From Candidatus Pacearchaeota archaeon (GTDB taxonomy: Archaea; Nanobdellota; Nanobdellia; Pacearchaeales; GW2011-AR1): DNA of 11,527 nt. The position numbers and the translations under genes were made by a program. This document shows positions 1-7,265 of this stretch, one piece after another. Every line of letters starts with the position of its first letter. The stretch's first letter is position 1. A model generated the notes under the pieces. That model did no database searches, was not told the DNA's origin, and saw nothing but the letters and a program-made list of their open reading frames with translations. The DNA lies in NCBI GenBank assembly GCA_030699205.1, contig JAUYJY010000053.1, forward strand, positions 1 to 11,527. The letters run 5' to 3'.

Positions 1-1108
1 TACTGGAGCCGATTTTATTGCTTCTTCTTAAAACATATTCGCTAATTAAAGGAAAAACAATTCCAAAACAAAGAGTTGGTATGAAAATCAAAACAGAAGT
101 AATTAAAAACAAAACCCCAAAACTGGTTCCAAAACCCAAAACCTGAACCTTCGGGAAAATTGGATAAATATAAAGTCCAAGAACAGAAAAGAAAGCAATT
201 ACAATTTCAAGATAAGCAAAATGCTTTAAATTGGTATTCTTAAAAAACCTTGAATAAATCAAAGAACCAAGAGAAATTCCAAGTAAAAAAATAATTAGTA
301 AGGCTGAGGCAGCATAGGTAGTCCCATAAAGATATAAAACCAAAAGCCTCCCCCAAATAACCTCATAAGCCAGTGCAGTAAATCCAGAAATAAAAAATAA
401 AAACAAAACAAATTTTATTTTTTTAGAATATTCTTCTTTATCTGAATCAGGCACGCCATAATCTTCAATTTTCTCTTCCCCATAATTTTTACTAATCCTA
501 AAAGCAAATCCCATAATAATCAGATTAATTAAAACCCCTAAATATAATGTAAATCTCATTCCAAAAAACCTAATCAAAAAAAATCCGGCAATAATAACTC
601 CAAAAACCCCTCCAAGAGTATTAATAAAATATAATAAAGAAATTCCTTCTTTTATTTCTCCGCGGGTTTCCGTATATAATCTTAAAATGATTGGAAATGT
701 TGCTCCAATAAAGAAAGTAGGAATCAATAAGACAAATCCGGCTAAAATAAATCTAATAAAATTAAACATAAACAAATTAATATTTAAATTATGAAAAAAA
801 CTTAATGAAGGAGTCAATCCATCAAGCAATAAAGGGACCATCAACGCTCCAACGCCTATAAACAATTCAACAAACCCATAAATTCCTGCAATTTTTTTCA
901 AAGAAGTAAATTTATCAATAAATCTCCCTGAAAAATAACTACCCAAAACAAGACCACCTAAAAAAGCACTAAACACCGTAGATAAAGCATAAAAACTAAC
1001 TCCAAAAATCAAGTGCATCTCGCGAAGCCAGATAATCTCATAAAGCAATGCGGCAAAACCAGAAAAAAATGCAAAACCCAAAAGAATTTTCTTGTGATTT
1101 ACCAACAT
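1..1108 (-). CDS. Spermidine-synthase-like polytopic membrane protein (partial, C-terminus beyond window)
   Basis: The frame is open from an ATG at 1106-1108 to the left edge (about 369 codons), so the gene is cut by the window and not broken. The product is very hydrophobic, with about ten predicted membrane segments. It contains two copies of the membrane module seen in 'fused MFS/spermidine synthase' proteins. The first starts near residue 16 (SGFAALLYEIIWLRE) and the second near residue 233 (SGFTALAYEVIWGRLL); each is followed by a G.xLGS stretch and later by a GATFP or GIVFP motif. In this family the membrane part is often followed by a spermidine-synthase-like methyltransferase domain, which would lie off the edge if present. 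The substrate is unknown. It starts 30 bases after the DUF167 stop on the same strand, so cotranscription is likely. Family assignment is fairly confident; function is not. Confidence 0.8.
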   Translation of the reverse strand, partial: MLVNHKKILLGFAFFSGFAALLYEIIWLREMHLIFGVSFYALSTVFSAFLGGLVLGSYFSGRFIDKFTSLKKIAGIYGFVELFIGVGALMVPLLLDGLTPSLSFFHNLNINLFMFNFIRFILAGFVLLIPTFFIGATFPIILRLYTETRGEIKEGISLLYFINTLGGVFGVIIAGFFLIRFFGMRFTLYLGVLINLIIMGFAFRISKNYGEEKIEDYGVPDSDKEEYSKKIKFVLFLFFISGFTALAYEVIWGRLLVLYLYGTTYAASALLIIFLLGISLGSLIYSRFFKNTNLKHFAYLEIVIAFFSVLGLYIYPIFPKVQVLGFGTSFGVLFLITSVLIFIPTLCFGIVFPLISEYVLRRSNKIGSS

Positions 1109-1138
1109 AAAAAACACAAATAAAAAGGATTAATATAA

Positions 1139-1357
1139 CTATCTACAGATCTCAACAATCTTTTTCCTGCTTCTCGGATTTTTAATCTTTATACTTTTAA
1201 AATTAACTTTAAAAAATTTAGAAAGAACTTTCAATAATTCAATATTCGCCTTCCCCTCTCTTGCGGGAACCCTAAGATAAACAACATATTCCCCCTCACT
1301 GATTTTAACAATCTCTTCTTTTCCAGAACTTGGTTTTACATTTACTTGAATTATCAT
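1139..1357 (-). CDS. DUF167 (YggU-like) small protein
   Basis: This 72-residue protein matches the small DUF167/YggU family in length and pattern. Visible are the N-terminal strand with VKPSSGK (residues 7-13), the central strand YVVYLRVPAREGKAN (residues 24-38, with the conserved P..GKAN turn), and a C-terminal basic stretch with SRKKIVEI, the usual end of the fold. The biochemical role of the family is not established; members are widespread in archaea and bacteria. No Shine-Dalgarno is visible, but a TATA-like TTTTAATAAAA at about 1377-1387 lies about 25 bases before the ATG, so the mRNA is probably leaderless. It is the first gene of a probable two-gene unit with the downstream membrane protein. 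Confidence 0.85.
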   Translation of the reverse strand: MIIQVNVKPSSGKEEIVKISEGEYVVYLRVPAREGKANIELLKVLSKFFKVNFKSIKIKNPRSRKKIVEICR

Positions 1358-1376
1358 ACTGAATAAGATTAAGAAC

Positions 1377-1387
1377 TTTTATTAAAA
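1377..1387 (-). promoter_or_regulatory. TATA box for the DUF167 gene
   Basis: TTTTAATAAAA on the minus strand is centred about 25 bases before the ATG at 1357, the spacing expected for an archaeal promoter giving a leaderless transcript. The rest of the 1388-1584 gap is AT-rich and shows no gene. Confidence 0.5.
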
Positions 1388-1584
1388 CTATCTTTTATAC
1401 TGAATATAAAACAGCTAAAAAATATGCCCCTCAATATGAAATGCTAACTTTCAATATAATCTCAAATTAATAATAAATAATAACTGGATTTACCGATGAT
1501 AATTTATGTTTTTTATTATTTTAATTTTTTAATGAACTTAAACTAATCTTTTTTTTGGTCCGTAAATCAATCAATCACCAAAAA

Positions 1585-2658
1585 TTAATTTACTTTTTTT
1601 ATAATCTTTTCTAATTCTGTTATAAATTCTCTTGTGTCTACGAAATAGTTTGGATATGCTTTTTCCAAATCCTTTGTAGTATCTGCACCAACAAGAACCA
1701 CATCGTAATCTGTTCTCCCCTTGTGCCTTTTTTCTAAATTAGAGTAATCGTTAATTGCCTTTTGTTCTTGTTTTTGAGTGTATGCTTTAACACTTAGTTT
1801 TTCTCCTAAAATATCTAACTCCAATAAGAAAAATTTTACTTTCCCTTTAATCTTATTTCTAACTTCTTCATTAAAGAATTTCATTGCGTGTGTCCATCCT
1901 TCCATACGATGAATAACCTCTAATTCTTTTTCTCTTTTCTTAATTTGGAAATATAATTCTTTTTCATTTAAGGTTGTTCCTGCAATTATCGGGCACTCCT
2001 CATTAATGGCAAAAGCAGAACTTACTAATCTAAAAAATTCTGCCCAATCAGGCACACCATCATTAAACTTGATAGCTTGTCTTGTAAAGAAATCTACAGT
2101 TTCAACAGCAGTAGCCCAAAGATGTTGTAATTTTGACCTTATTTGAACTTCTACACGCAGACCATTATAATCTGTTTTTCCTTTATCACTTTTATATTCA
2201 TAGATAATATGTAAACTTCTATAACCATCATTTTTTGGGAAAGTTATATAATCTTTTTTCCCAACCCTTTTGTGTTTAAGGTTTCCTTTCAAATAATAAT
2301 CATTATATATATTTTTAGCAGTTTTAACATCTTTTACAATAGCTCTACAACCAGCGATGTCTTGCATTTGTGATAAATTCATAGTAGGGTTGCGTCCCTT
2401 GTATTTTCTTCTTAATTTATTAATAATTGATGTGGCTCTTTTAAGTCTTTGAGCAACTAAAGAACCTTTATCACATCTTTGAGAAATATTCTTCAATGTC
2501 ATCTGAAAAATATGTAACGGATAACTATGAATAGCCCTCCAATTGTTTAAAATTTCTGTAGCTTTAGCTACATCTTCATCAGAGCTATTTTCATTTTTTA
2601 ATATTTGCCCTGCTTTATTCAAGTCATTTTTATTGTATTTTGGTTTTTTCCAAGCCAT
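1585..2658 (-). CDS. RelA/SpoT-domain protein, CapRel/ToxSAS-like
   Basis: The 357-residue protein has a RelA/SpoT nucleotidyl(pyrophospho)transferase domain at about residues 70-185. Visible are DIAGCRAIV (100-108), the G-loop-like KRVGKKDYITFPKNDGYRSLH (130-150) and VEVQIRSKLQHLWA (169-182), where E170 matches the catalytic glutamate. There is no HD hydrolase domain and no TGS/ACT region. The N-terminus (NNWRAIHSYPLHIFQMTL, 38-55) and a C-terminal segment ending YPNYFVDTREF (335-345) resemble the stand-alone RelA/SpoT proteins of bacterial accessory regions, the group that includes CapRel, a fused toxin-antitoxin that pyrophosphorylates tRNA 3' ends on phage infection. That role here is inferred from resemblance; an alarmone synthetase is the alternative. 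A TATA box lies 27 bases before the ATG. It is divergent from a VapBC pair. Confidence 0.85.
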   Translation of the reverse strand: MAWKKPKYNKNDLNKAGQILKNENSSDEDVAKATEILNNWRAIHSYPLHIFQMTLKNISQRCDKGSLVAQRLKRATSIINKLRRKYKGRNPTMNLSQMQDIAGCRAIVKDVKTAKNIYNDYYLKGNLKHKRVGKKDYITFPKNDGYRSLHIIYEYKSDKGKTDYNGLRVEVQIRSKLQHLWATAVETVDFFTRQAIKFNDGVPDWAEFFRLVSSAFAINEECPIIAGTTLNEKELYFQIKKREKELEVIHRMEGWTHAMKFFNEEVRNKIKGKVKFFLLELDILGEKLSVKAYTQKQEQKAINDYSNLEKRHKGRTDYDVVLVGADTTKDLEKAYPNYFVDTREFITELEKIIKKVN

Positions 2659-2680
2659 ATTAATCCTAATTAGGAGTACT

Positions 2681-2690
2681 ATTTAAATAT
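2681..2690 (-). promoter_or_regulatory. TATA box for the RelA/SpoT gene
   Basis: ATATTTAAAT on the minus strand is centred 27 bases before the ATG at 2658, predicting a leaderless mRNA. The repeated 13-mer at 2692-2704 ends one base before the box, where the BRE would sit. Confidence 0.6.
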
Positions 2691-2691
2691 A

Positions 2692-2824
2692 TTCATTTTG
2701 CGCAGTTATGTCATAAGGTTATATTTTATATGGAATTTATCTTTATAGACGATTAATTTATTTAAATATATTGAGATATTCATTTTGCGCATAAAATATA
2801 TAATATTAAAGTTCATTTTGCGCA
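2692..2824 (-). repeat. Three direct copies of TGCGCAAAATGAA upstream of the RelA/SpoT gene
   Basis: Identical 13-base copies lie at 2692-2704, 2779-2791 and 2812-2824, all in the same orientation. Copies 1 and 2 are both followed on the minus strand by a TATA-like TATTTAAAT box; copy 2 has an extra 8 bases between motif and box, so the motif plus box look duplicated together. Spacings are 87 and 33 bases. Each copy has the palindrome TGCGCA at its head. The most natural reading is binding sites for a regulator of the divergent RelA/SpoT gene. A recombination repeat is an alternative. Confidence 0.7.
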
Positions 2825-2890
2825 GGTTTGAGTTTACTCAAATTAATCAATTCCAACCACTTATTTTCAGAATTAAGTTTTCCTACCAAG

Positions 2891-2924
2891 AGGTATGAAA
2901 AAGTTTAAATAGTAGTTCATACCT
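2891..2924 (+). promoter_or_regulatory. VapBC promoter with palindromic operator around the TATA box
   Basis: Perfect 9-base arms AGGTATGAA (2891-2899) and TTCATACCT (2916-2924) enclose TTTAAATA (2904-2911). The TATA box is centred about 25 bases before the antitoxin ATG at 2933, so the mRNA is probably leaderless. An inverted repeat that brackets the TATA box fits autorepression by the AbrB-type antitoxin, the usual control of such pairs. Confidence 0.75.
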
Positions 2925-2932
2925 AAAATAAA

Positions 2933-3178
2933 ATGATAATAAAAAGGCAAATAGGAGAAAAGGGACAGGTAGTCATTCCAAAAGATATAAGAGATTTTCT
3001 TAAGCTAAAAAAAGGAGAAAAAATAATATTTGAAATAATAGGCAATGAAATCACAATAAAAAAAGAGCAAGATACTAAAAAATTTCTTGAAGATTTCTTA
3101 GATGTCCCAAAACCTAAGAAAAACCTTAGTCTAAATGATATAAGAAAAATTGAGGAAGAAAGTTATGATATATCTTGA
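2933..3178 (+). CDS. AbrB/MazE-family antitoxin (VapB-type)
   Basis: This 81-residue protein begins with a swapped-hairpin AbrB/SpoVT DNA-binding domain at about residues 1-46: the strand IIKRQIGEKGQVVIPKDIR (2-20), then LKLKKGEKIIFEI and a closing strand. The G-Q-V-V-I-P-K-D-I-R core is the family hallmark. Residues 47-81 are charged and probably form the tail that wraps the toxin. The gene overlaps the downstream PIN toxin by 14 bases, as is typical of coupled antitoxin-toxin pairs. The likely operator is the palindrome directly upstream. The cognate antitoxin role is inferred from domain, order and overlap. Confidence 0.9.
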   Translation: MIIKRQIGEKGQVVIPKDIRDFLKLKKGEKIIFEIIGNEITIKKEQDTKKFLEDFLDVPKPKKNLSLNDIRKIEEESYDIS

Positions 3179-3563
3179 CACAAATATCTTTATTCACGCA
3201 CTCGGAAATCCCGACAAAAAAGTCAATGCATGTATAAACCTGTTAGATAAAATATTAAATAATAAAATTGAAGCATATACCTCTTTTTTAACTTGGGATG
3301 AATTTTTACAGATAATAAAAAGACAAATGGAAATGGATAAAGCAATTTCAGAAAGTCAGAAATTCCTAAACTTCCCAAACCTGATTTTCTTAGATGTCAA
3401 CGAAAAAGTAATGTCAAAAGCACAAGAATTAGTCTTGAGATATAATTTAAAACCAAGAGATGCAATACATGCCGCAACAGCAATAGTCGGAGGAATCAAG
3501 GAAATCGCCTCAGACGACACAGACTTTGATAGAGTCAAAGAACTAAAAAGGATAAAAATCTAA
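3165..3563 (+). CDS. PIN-domain toxin (VapC-type ribonuclease)
   Basis: The 132-residue protein is a complete PIN domain. The acidic residues expected to bind the metal are D5 (MIYLDTN), E47 (TWDEF), D99 (PRDAIHAA) and the D117-D122 cluster (SDDTDFD). VapC toxins cleave tRNA or rRNA; the target here cannot be read from sequence. I chose the ATG at 3165 because GAGGAAG at 3152-3158 is a good Shine-Dalgarno in front of it and the protein then begins at the first PIN strand; an in-frame ATG at 3150 would add MRKKV and overlap that site. Translation is probably coupled to the antitoxin. It ends 16 bases from the convergent YchF-like gene. All catalytic residues are present, so it is probably active. 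Confidence 0.9.
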   Translation: MIYLDTNIFIHALGNPDKKVNACINLLDKILNNKIEAYTSFLTWDEFLQIIKRQMEMDKAISESQKFLNFPNLIFLDVNEKVMSKAQELVLRYNLKPRDAIHAATAIVGGIKEIASDDTDFDRVKELKRIKI

Positions 3564-3579
3564 TATTCTAGATTACAAT

Positions 3580-4755
3580 CTATCTCGTCATAATCTCCAG
3601 CCCATCGCCATTCTTCAACTTGTAATCTTTCCCCAACGTCTGCTTTGTCTTAATATGCACTGCTTTAATAAAACCATTTCCTATGTCTGTATGCAATTTA
3701 TAAGCAAAATCTAATGCGGTGCTTCCGTTCTTCATTAAATAACAATCAGGAAGAACATTCCCCTTGCTGTCCTGCAACTTGCTTCCTGCGGGATAAACTG
3801 CAATATAATCCAACAGCTTGAAAACGCAGGTATTCAAAACTTCCTGAACCCCTGTGCTTCCAAACTCTTTCAAAACATTGCGAATTTTATCAAGTGCTTC
3901 TTCCTGTTCTGAACTCAATTCTTTCTTAACTTCAAAACTTTCTTCTCCTGAAATATAATCCAAAACGCCGTATTTATCTGCCTGCCTCAAACTCAACTCG
4001 CCATCAGCAAACACAGGAATTGTGATATAATCAAATTCTTTTTTTATCTTCTCAAAATTCTCTTTCCCATTGGGCCTATCAATTTTGTTTCCTGCAATTA
4101 TCATGGGTTTTGTAAATCTCCTTAATGCACGGGAAAACCTAAACAATTCTTTGTCATCCCAAGAAAAACAATTAGAAACATTAAAACCGCCACGCAAAAC
4201 AACATCCCGAACATCTTCTTCCTTAACCTTCAGCCCAGAGAATTGCTTTCCTATTGCTTTAGCAAAATCAGTTTTTTGAACAATCATATTTCTCATTAGA
4301 TTTTTCCAAACTTTTTTTAGGATCCCGAGGTACCATAAATCCAATTCATTCTCAATCATATTAATATCTCCAAGGGGATTATATCCCTCTGCTTGTTTTC
4401 CTTCAGCATCTGTTTCTCCAGACACATCAACAACCATAATAAAAGCGTCAACCCCCGTTAAATCATCTAAAAACTGATTTCCCAAACCCTTCCCTTCAGA
4501 AGCCCCTTCAACCAATCCAGCGACATCAAACATCTCAATCGGCACAAACCTAAAATCTCCCTTAACATAACCTTCCCTCGGATTTGAGTGCTTCCCAAAA
4601 TCCACAGCTAAATCCCTGATTTTAACATACCCGATTCCATGATTTGGTTTTATCGTCGTAAATGGATATGAAGCAATTTCTGCATCTGCAAGAGTCGCCG
4701 CTCTAAAAAAAGTAGATTTTCCCGCAGATGGTTTCCCTACAAGTCCAATTAACAT
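3580..4755 (-). CDS. YchF/Obg-family GTPase with C-terminal TGS domain
   Basis: The 391-residue protein has an Obg-type G domain with G1 GKPSAGKST (7-15), G2-region YPFTTIKPN (30-38), G3 DVAG (77-80) and G4 NKID (223-226), and a TGS domain at about 316-390. Length and the large helical insert at 140-210 match the archaeal YchF-like proteins. Bacterial YchF/OLA1 carry a changed G4 motif and prefer ATP; the intact NKID here predicts GTP use. The family acts at the ribosome, but the exact archaeal role is unsettled. The start ATG follows no clear Shine-Dalgarno; a weak CTTAAAAC box sits about 26 bases upstream. Convergent with VapC, and downstream of a separately promoted gene on the same strand. 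Confidence 0.92.
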   Translation of the reverse strand: MLIGLVGKPSAGKSTFFRAATLADAEIASYPFTTIKPNHGIGYVKIRDLAVDFGKHSNPREGYVKGDFRFVPIEMFDVAGLVEGASEGKGLGNQFLDDLTGVDAFIMVVDVSGETDAEGKQAEGYNPLGDINMIENELDLWYLGILKKVWKNLMRNMIVQKTDFAKAIGKQFSGLKVKEEDVRDVVLRGGFNVSNCFSWDDKELFRFSRALRRFTKPMIIAGNKIDRPNGKENFEKIKKEFDYITIPVFADGELSLRQADKYGVLDYISGEESFEVKKELSSEQEEALDKIRNVLKEFGSTGVQEVLNTCVFKLLDYIAVYPAGSKLQDSKGNVLPDCYLMKNGSTALDFAYKLHTDIGNGFIKAVHIKTKQTLGKDYKLKNGDGLEIMTR

Positions 4756-4874
4756 AAACTATCAAAAAGAATTAAGGTTTTAAGGGTTTCCTATTTTACA
4801 ATTCATTTAATTTTTTAGGTGATTAGGTAAAAAGGTTCCAACCTAAAATTAGATATAATTTCACAAATTCTAAT

Positions 4875-5264
4875 TTAAATCGGAGCCGCACAACCAAGAA
4901 TCATACCACGACAAAATACAGTAACTCTATGATCTTTCAAAGCTTCTCTTGGTCCATCAAAGTTACCAGTCATTTCTCGCAAAAAAGAAGGTATATCAGG
5001 TATCCCCCTAATCCGAACACAACCACTCACAGGCTCATCAATTCCAGAGATACCTAAGGTCAACAAAGGAGAATCTGCCCCAAAATCCAAAGGATTTGAG
5101 CCTTCAGGACCAAAAGTGTATTCAGTGTATTCAATTCGCCAAGGAGATATTCTTAGTTCTTGCGGAGACAATCCGTAGGATAAAGCTTGGGGAGTAATGA
5201 TAGTTGAAAGATCTCTTAAACTTTCCCCATATACTCTTCTTCCCCCATATAAAATACTAACCAT
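4875..5264 (-). CDS. Hypothetical 129-residue protein, lysine-poor
   Basis: I do not recognise this protein. It is probably a real gene: a clear TATTTAAA box at about 5286-5293 lies 26 bases before the ATG, exactly as for other genes here, and the frame does not overlap anything. It has no membrane segment and no signal peptide. Composition is unlike its neighbours: one lysine (K110) in 129 residues against about 12 arginines, with many Gly, Pro, Ser and Glu. It looks like a compact beta-rich protein (ELRISPWRIEYTEYTFGPE, 36-54; GCVRIRGIP, 81-89; HRVTVFCRGMILG, 112-124). Cysteines are at 82, 118 and 125. The odd composition suggests transfer from another genome or a constrained binding surface. 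Confidence 0.65.
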   Translation of the reverse strand: MVSILYGGRRVYGESLRDLSTIITPQALSYGLSPQELRISPWRIEYTEYTFGPEGSNPLDFGADSPLLTLGISGIDEPVSGCVRIRGIPDIPSFLREMTGNFDGPREALKDHRVTVFCRGMILGCAAPI

Positions 5265-5285
5265 TTAAAATCAAAAAAAGTAGAG

Positions 5286-5293
5286 TATTTAAA
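5286..5293 (-). promoter_or_regulatory. TATA box for the 129-residue protein
   Basis: TTTAAATA on the minus strand, centred 26 bases before the ATG at 5264, predicts a leaderless mRNA. Confidence 0.6.
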
Positions 5294-5357
5294 TCTTTTG
5301 ATAATTGTCATTAATTAGTTACAATTATAAATATCAGAAAATTAGCTATAAAGGAAT

Positions 5358-5384
5358 GAAGGATTTTCTTTTGGAAAATCCTTC
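5358..5384. repeat. Perfect 11-bp hairpin downstream of the ABC-F gene
   Basis: Arms GAAGGATTTTC (5358-5368) and GAAAATCCTTC (5374-5384) are perfectly complementary around a 5-base loop. It lies about 77 bases after the ABC-F stop and before the promoter of the next minus-strand gene, so it may shape or protect the ABC-F mRNA 3' end. No long T-run follows it on the minus strand, so it is not a bacterial-type terminator. Confidence 0.6.
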
Positions 5385-5461
5385 GAAAGAAATGTGGATA
5401 AAAAAGAAAATAAGTGAAGTTTAAAGCGTTTCTACAACATTTTTTTGTATCAGCGAGACAA

Positions 5462-7063
5462 CTATTCAAAATTGTCTGAGAAATTTCCATTTCGTGTTGA
5501 AATTTCCCCATTTTCAATAATAATTAATCTTGTCGCAACTTTATCAATGAAATATCTATCATGAGAAACAAACACTATTGTTCCTTCGAATTTACTAAGG
5601 GCTTCTTCTAAGATTCTTATTAGTTCAACATCTAAATTATTTGTGGGTTCATCCAAAAGCAAAACATTATACATTCTTACCATAAGCCTCACAAGATTAA
5701 TTCTTGATTTTTCCCCACCACTCAAAGTCTTTAACTTATTCTGAAAACTTTCTCTTGGAATTCCATAACGCACAGCAACAGCTACTTTTTTATGTTCATC
5801 TAAATCGCCAAACTCTTCATTTAAAAATTCCTCAACAGTTTGATTATTATCTATATCCGCAAGTTCTTGATCAAAATACCCAATCTTTACATTGCTTCCA
5901 ACCCTTATCATTCCATCATTAGGTTTTACAATCTTATGCATCATTTTTATTAACGTACTCTTACCACTACCATTTTTACCAACTATTGCTACTTTGTCTC
6001 CCCTCTCTATTTCAAAGTTAACATGTGTAAACAATCTATTTTCTCCAAAAGACTTTGAAACATCTTCTAAGTTAAAGATTATATTCCCTGCTCTTAGATT
6101 ACTTTCAAATTCTATTTTGAATGCTTCTCTAAACTTCTCAGGATCAAATACTTCTGGAAGTTCTGCTGCCTGCTTTTCCATTCTTTCAGCCATTTTCTTA
6201 TGTCTCGAATCCCTACTTCCCCTAGAAGCCCATTCTCTTTTTTCTTCAGCAGATTCAAGAAGTCTTTTCTTCTTTTTTGTCACAACATGAAATTCTTTTT
6301 TTAACCTTTCAAGATGTTTTTCCCTAAGTTCGAGATACTTTTCATAGCCCCCACTATAAGTAATAACATTCTTATTCTCTATTTCAAAGAATCTTTTCAC
6401 AGTATTCTTTAGAAAATATCTATCATGGGAAATTATTATAAAAGTCGCATTACTTTCTTTAATCCATTTCTCCAACCATTGAGTTGTTTCTATATCTAAA
6501 TGATTCGTGGGTTCATCCAACATATAAAGACCTGCGTCCCTAGCTAAACATTCCGCAATCCTTAATTTTGTTTTTTGTCCACCACTAAGATTTCTTATTT
6601 TCTCACCACACAAACGAATATCAAATTTAATTTCTTTTAAGATTTTCTTAAGATTCTCATCTTCTATTCGTTCATTAGCTCTATCAGAAACAACTTCATG
6701 TTCAACTACAACCCTCTCTAATTCTGCAGGACACTCATATAATGAAAGCTCTGAAAGTTTCTTCTCAATCCCAAACAATTTTTCCTCCAAAGCTTTTTGC
6801 TTTTCACCAAGATAATCAAAGAAGGTTTTACCAGATTCAGAAAAGTTTTTTTCCTGCTCCATAATACTCATCTTCATATTTCCAGATAATTTTATTGTCC
6901 CTTCAAATTCAATTTCTTGCGCAATGCATTTTATTAGCGTAGACTTACCACTACCATTTTGCCCTATTAATGCTATTTTTTCTCCGTTTTGGATAACTAG
7001 ATTAACATTTTCGAACAAAGGTTCCTTTTGGAATATTTTTGAAAGATTATTTATTCGTATCAT
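5462..7063 (-). CDS. ABC-F family ATPase (two ABC domains, no membrane part)
   Basis: The 533-residue protein has two complete ABC ATPase domains in tandem. The first has Walker A GQNGSGKST (34-42), signature LSGGQ (159-163), Walker B MLDEP with E184 and H-loop H213. The second has Walker A GKNGSGKST (362-370), LSGGE (447-451), LLLDEP with E472 and H501. Between them lies a long charged linker (about 235-325) like the tRNA-contacting linker of ABC-F translation factors. No membrane segments exist. ABC-F proteins act at the ribosomal E site on stalled or antibiotic-blocked ribosomes. I start at M(7063), directly before the first ABC strand (MIRINNLSKIF); the frame is open 34 codons further upstream but that stretch looks non-coding. 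All catalytic residues are intact. The family is mainly bacterial and eukaryotic, so transfer is possible. Confidence 0.93.
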   Translation of the reverse strand: MIRINNLSKIFQKEPLFENVNLVIQNGEKIALIGQNGSGKSTLIKCIAQEIEFEGTIKLSGNMKMSIMEQEKNFSESGKTFFDYLGEKQKALEEKLFGIEKKLSELSLYECPAELERVVVEHEVVSDRANERIEDENLKKILKEIKFDIRLCGEKIRNLSGGQKTKLRIAECLARDAGLYMLDEPTNHLDIETTQWLEKWIKESNATFIIISHDRYFLKNTVKRFFEIENKNVITYSGGYEKYLELREKHLERLKKEFHVVTKKKKRLLESAEEKREWASRGSRDSRHKKMAERMEKQAAELPEVFDPEKFREAFKIEFESNLRAGNIIFNLEDVSKSFGENRLFTHVNFEIERGDKVAIVGKNGSGKSTLIKMMHKIVKPNDGMIRVGSNVKIGYFDQELADIDNNQTVEEFLNEEFGDLDEHKKVAVAVRYGIPRESFQNKLKTLSGGEKSRINLVRLMVRMYNVLLLDEPTNNLDVELIRILEEALSKFEGTIVFVSHDRYFIDKVATRLIIIENGEISTRNGNFSDNFE

Positions 7064-7265
7064 TTTATTAAATTGCTCGGAAAGAAACCACACAACAAAA
7101 GAATAAATCTTAGAAATTTTGCAGCAAATCCCTCCGAAGTAGGATAAATTTATGCAGCGGAACAATGGTTAGCACTAATAAAATCTAACCTCATTAATGA
7201 CCCTAACTTTCTTATTTCCATAATAACCCTTATCAACTTCAGTTTTTAAAACTTTTCATTATCAA

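Noticed and set aside
2692..2824. CRISPR-like array
   Set aside because: The repeats are only 13 bases, spacings are 87 and 33 bases, and no cas gene is near; they sit at promoter positions.
3150..3563. Longer VapC start at ATG 3150 (MRKKV extension)
   Set aside because: This ATG overlaps the Shine-Dalgarno GAGGAAG that serves the ATG at 3165, and the PIN fold begins at MIYLDTN.
4070..4279. Plus-strand frame opposite the YchF-like gene
   Set aside because: Shadow of a well-supported gene with no signals of its own.
4829..4847. Small palindrome AGGTT..AACCT upstream of the YchF-like gene
   Set aside because: Arms of five bases around two bases are too short to separate from chance.
5311..5517. 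Minus-strand frame of 68 codons overlapping the end of ABC-F
   Set aside because: It overlaps the ABC-F 3' end in another frame and runs through the hairpin; no promoter, Shine-Dalgarno or recognisable protein.
5704..6290. Plus-strand open frames opposite the ABC-F gene
   Set aside because: Antisense shadows of a conserved ABC domain; composition is that of complementary coding sequence.
7064..7165. N-terminal extension of the ABC-F protein
   Set aside because: The extra 34 residues are rich in Cys, Phe and Tyr, unlike any ABC-F start, while M(7063) opens directly on the first ABC strand.
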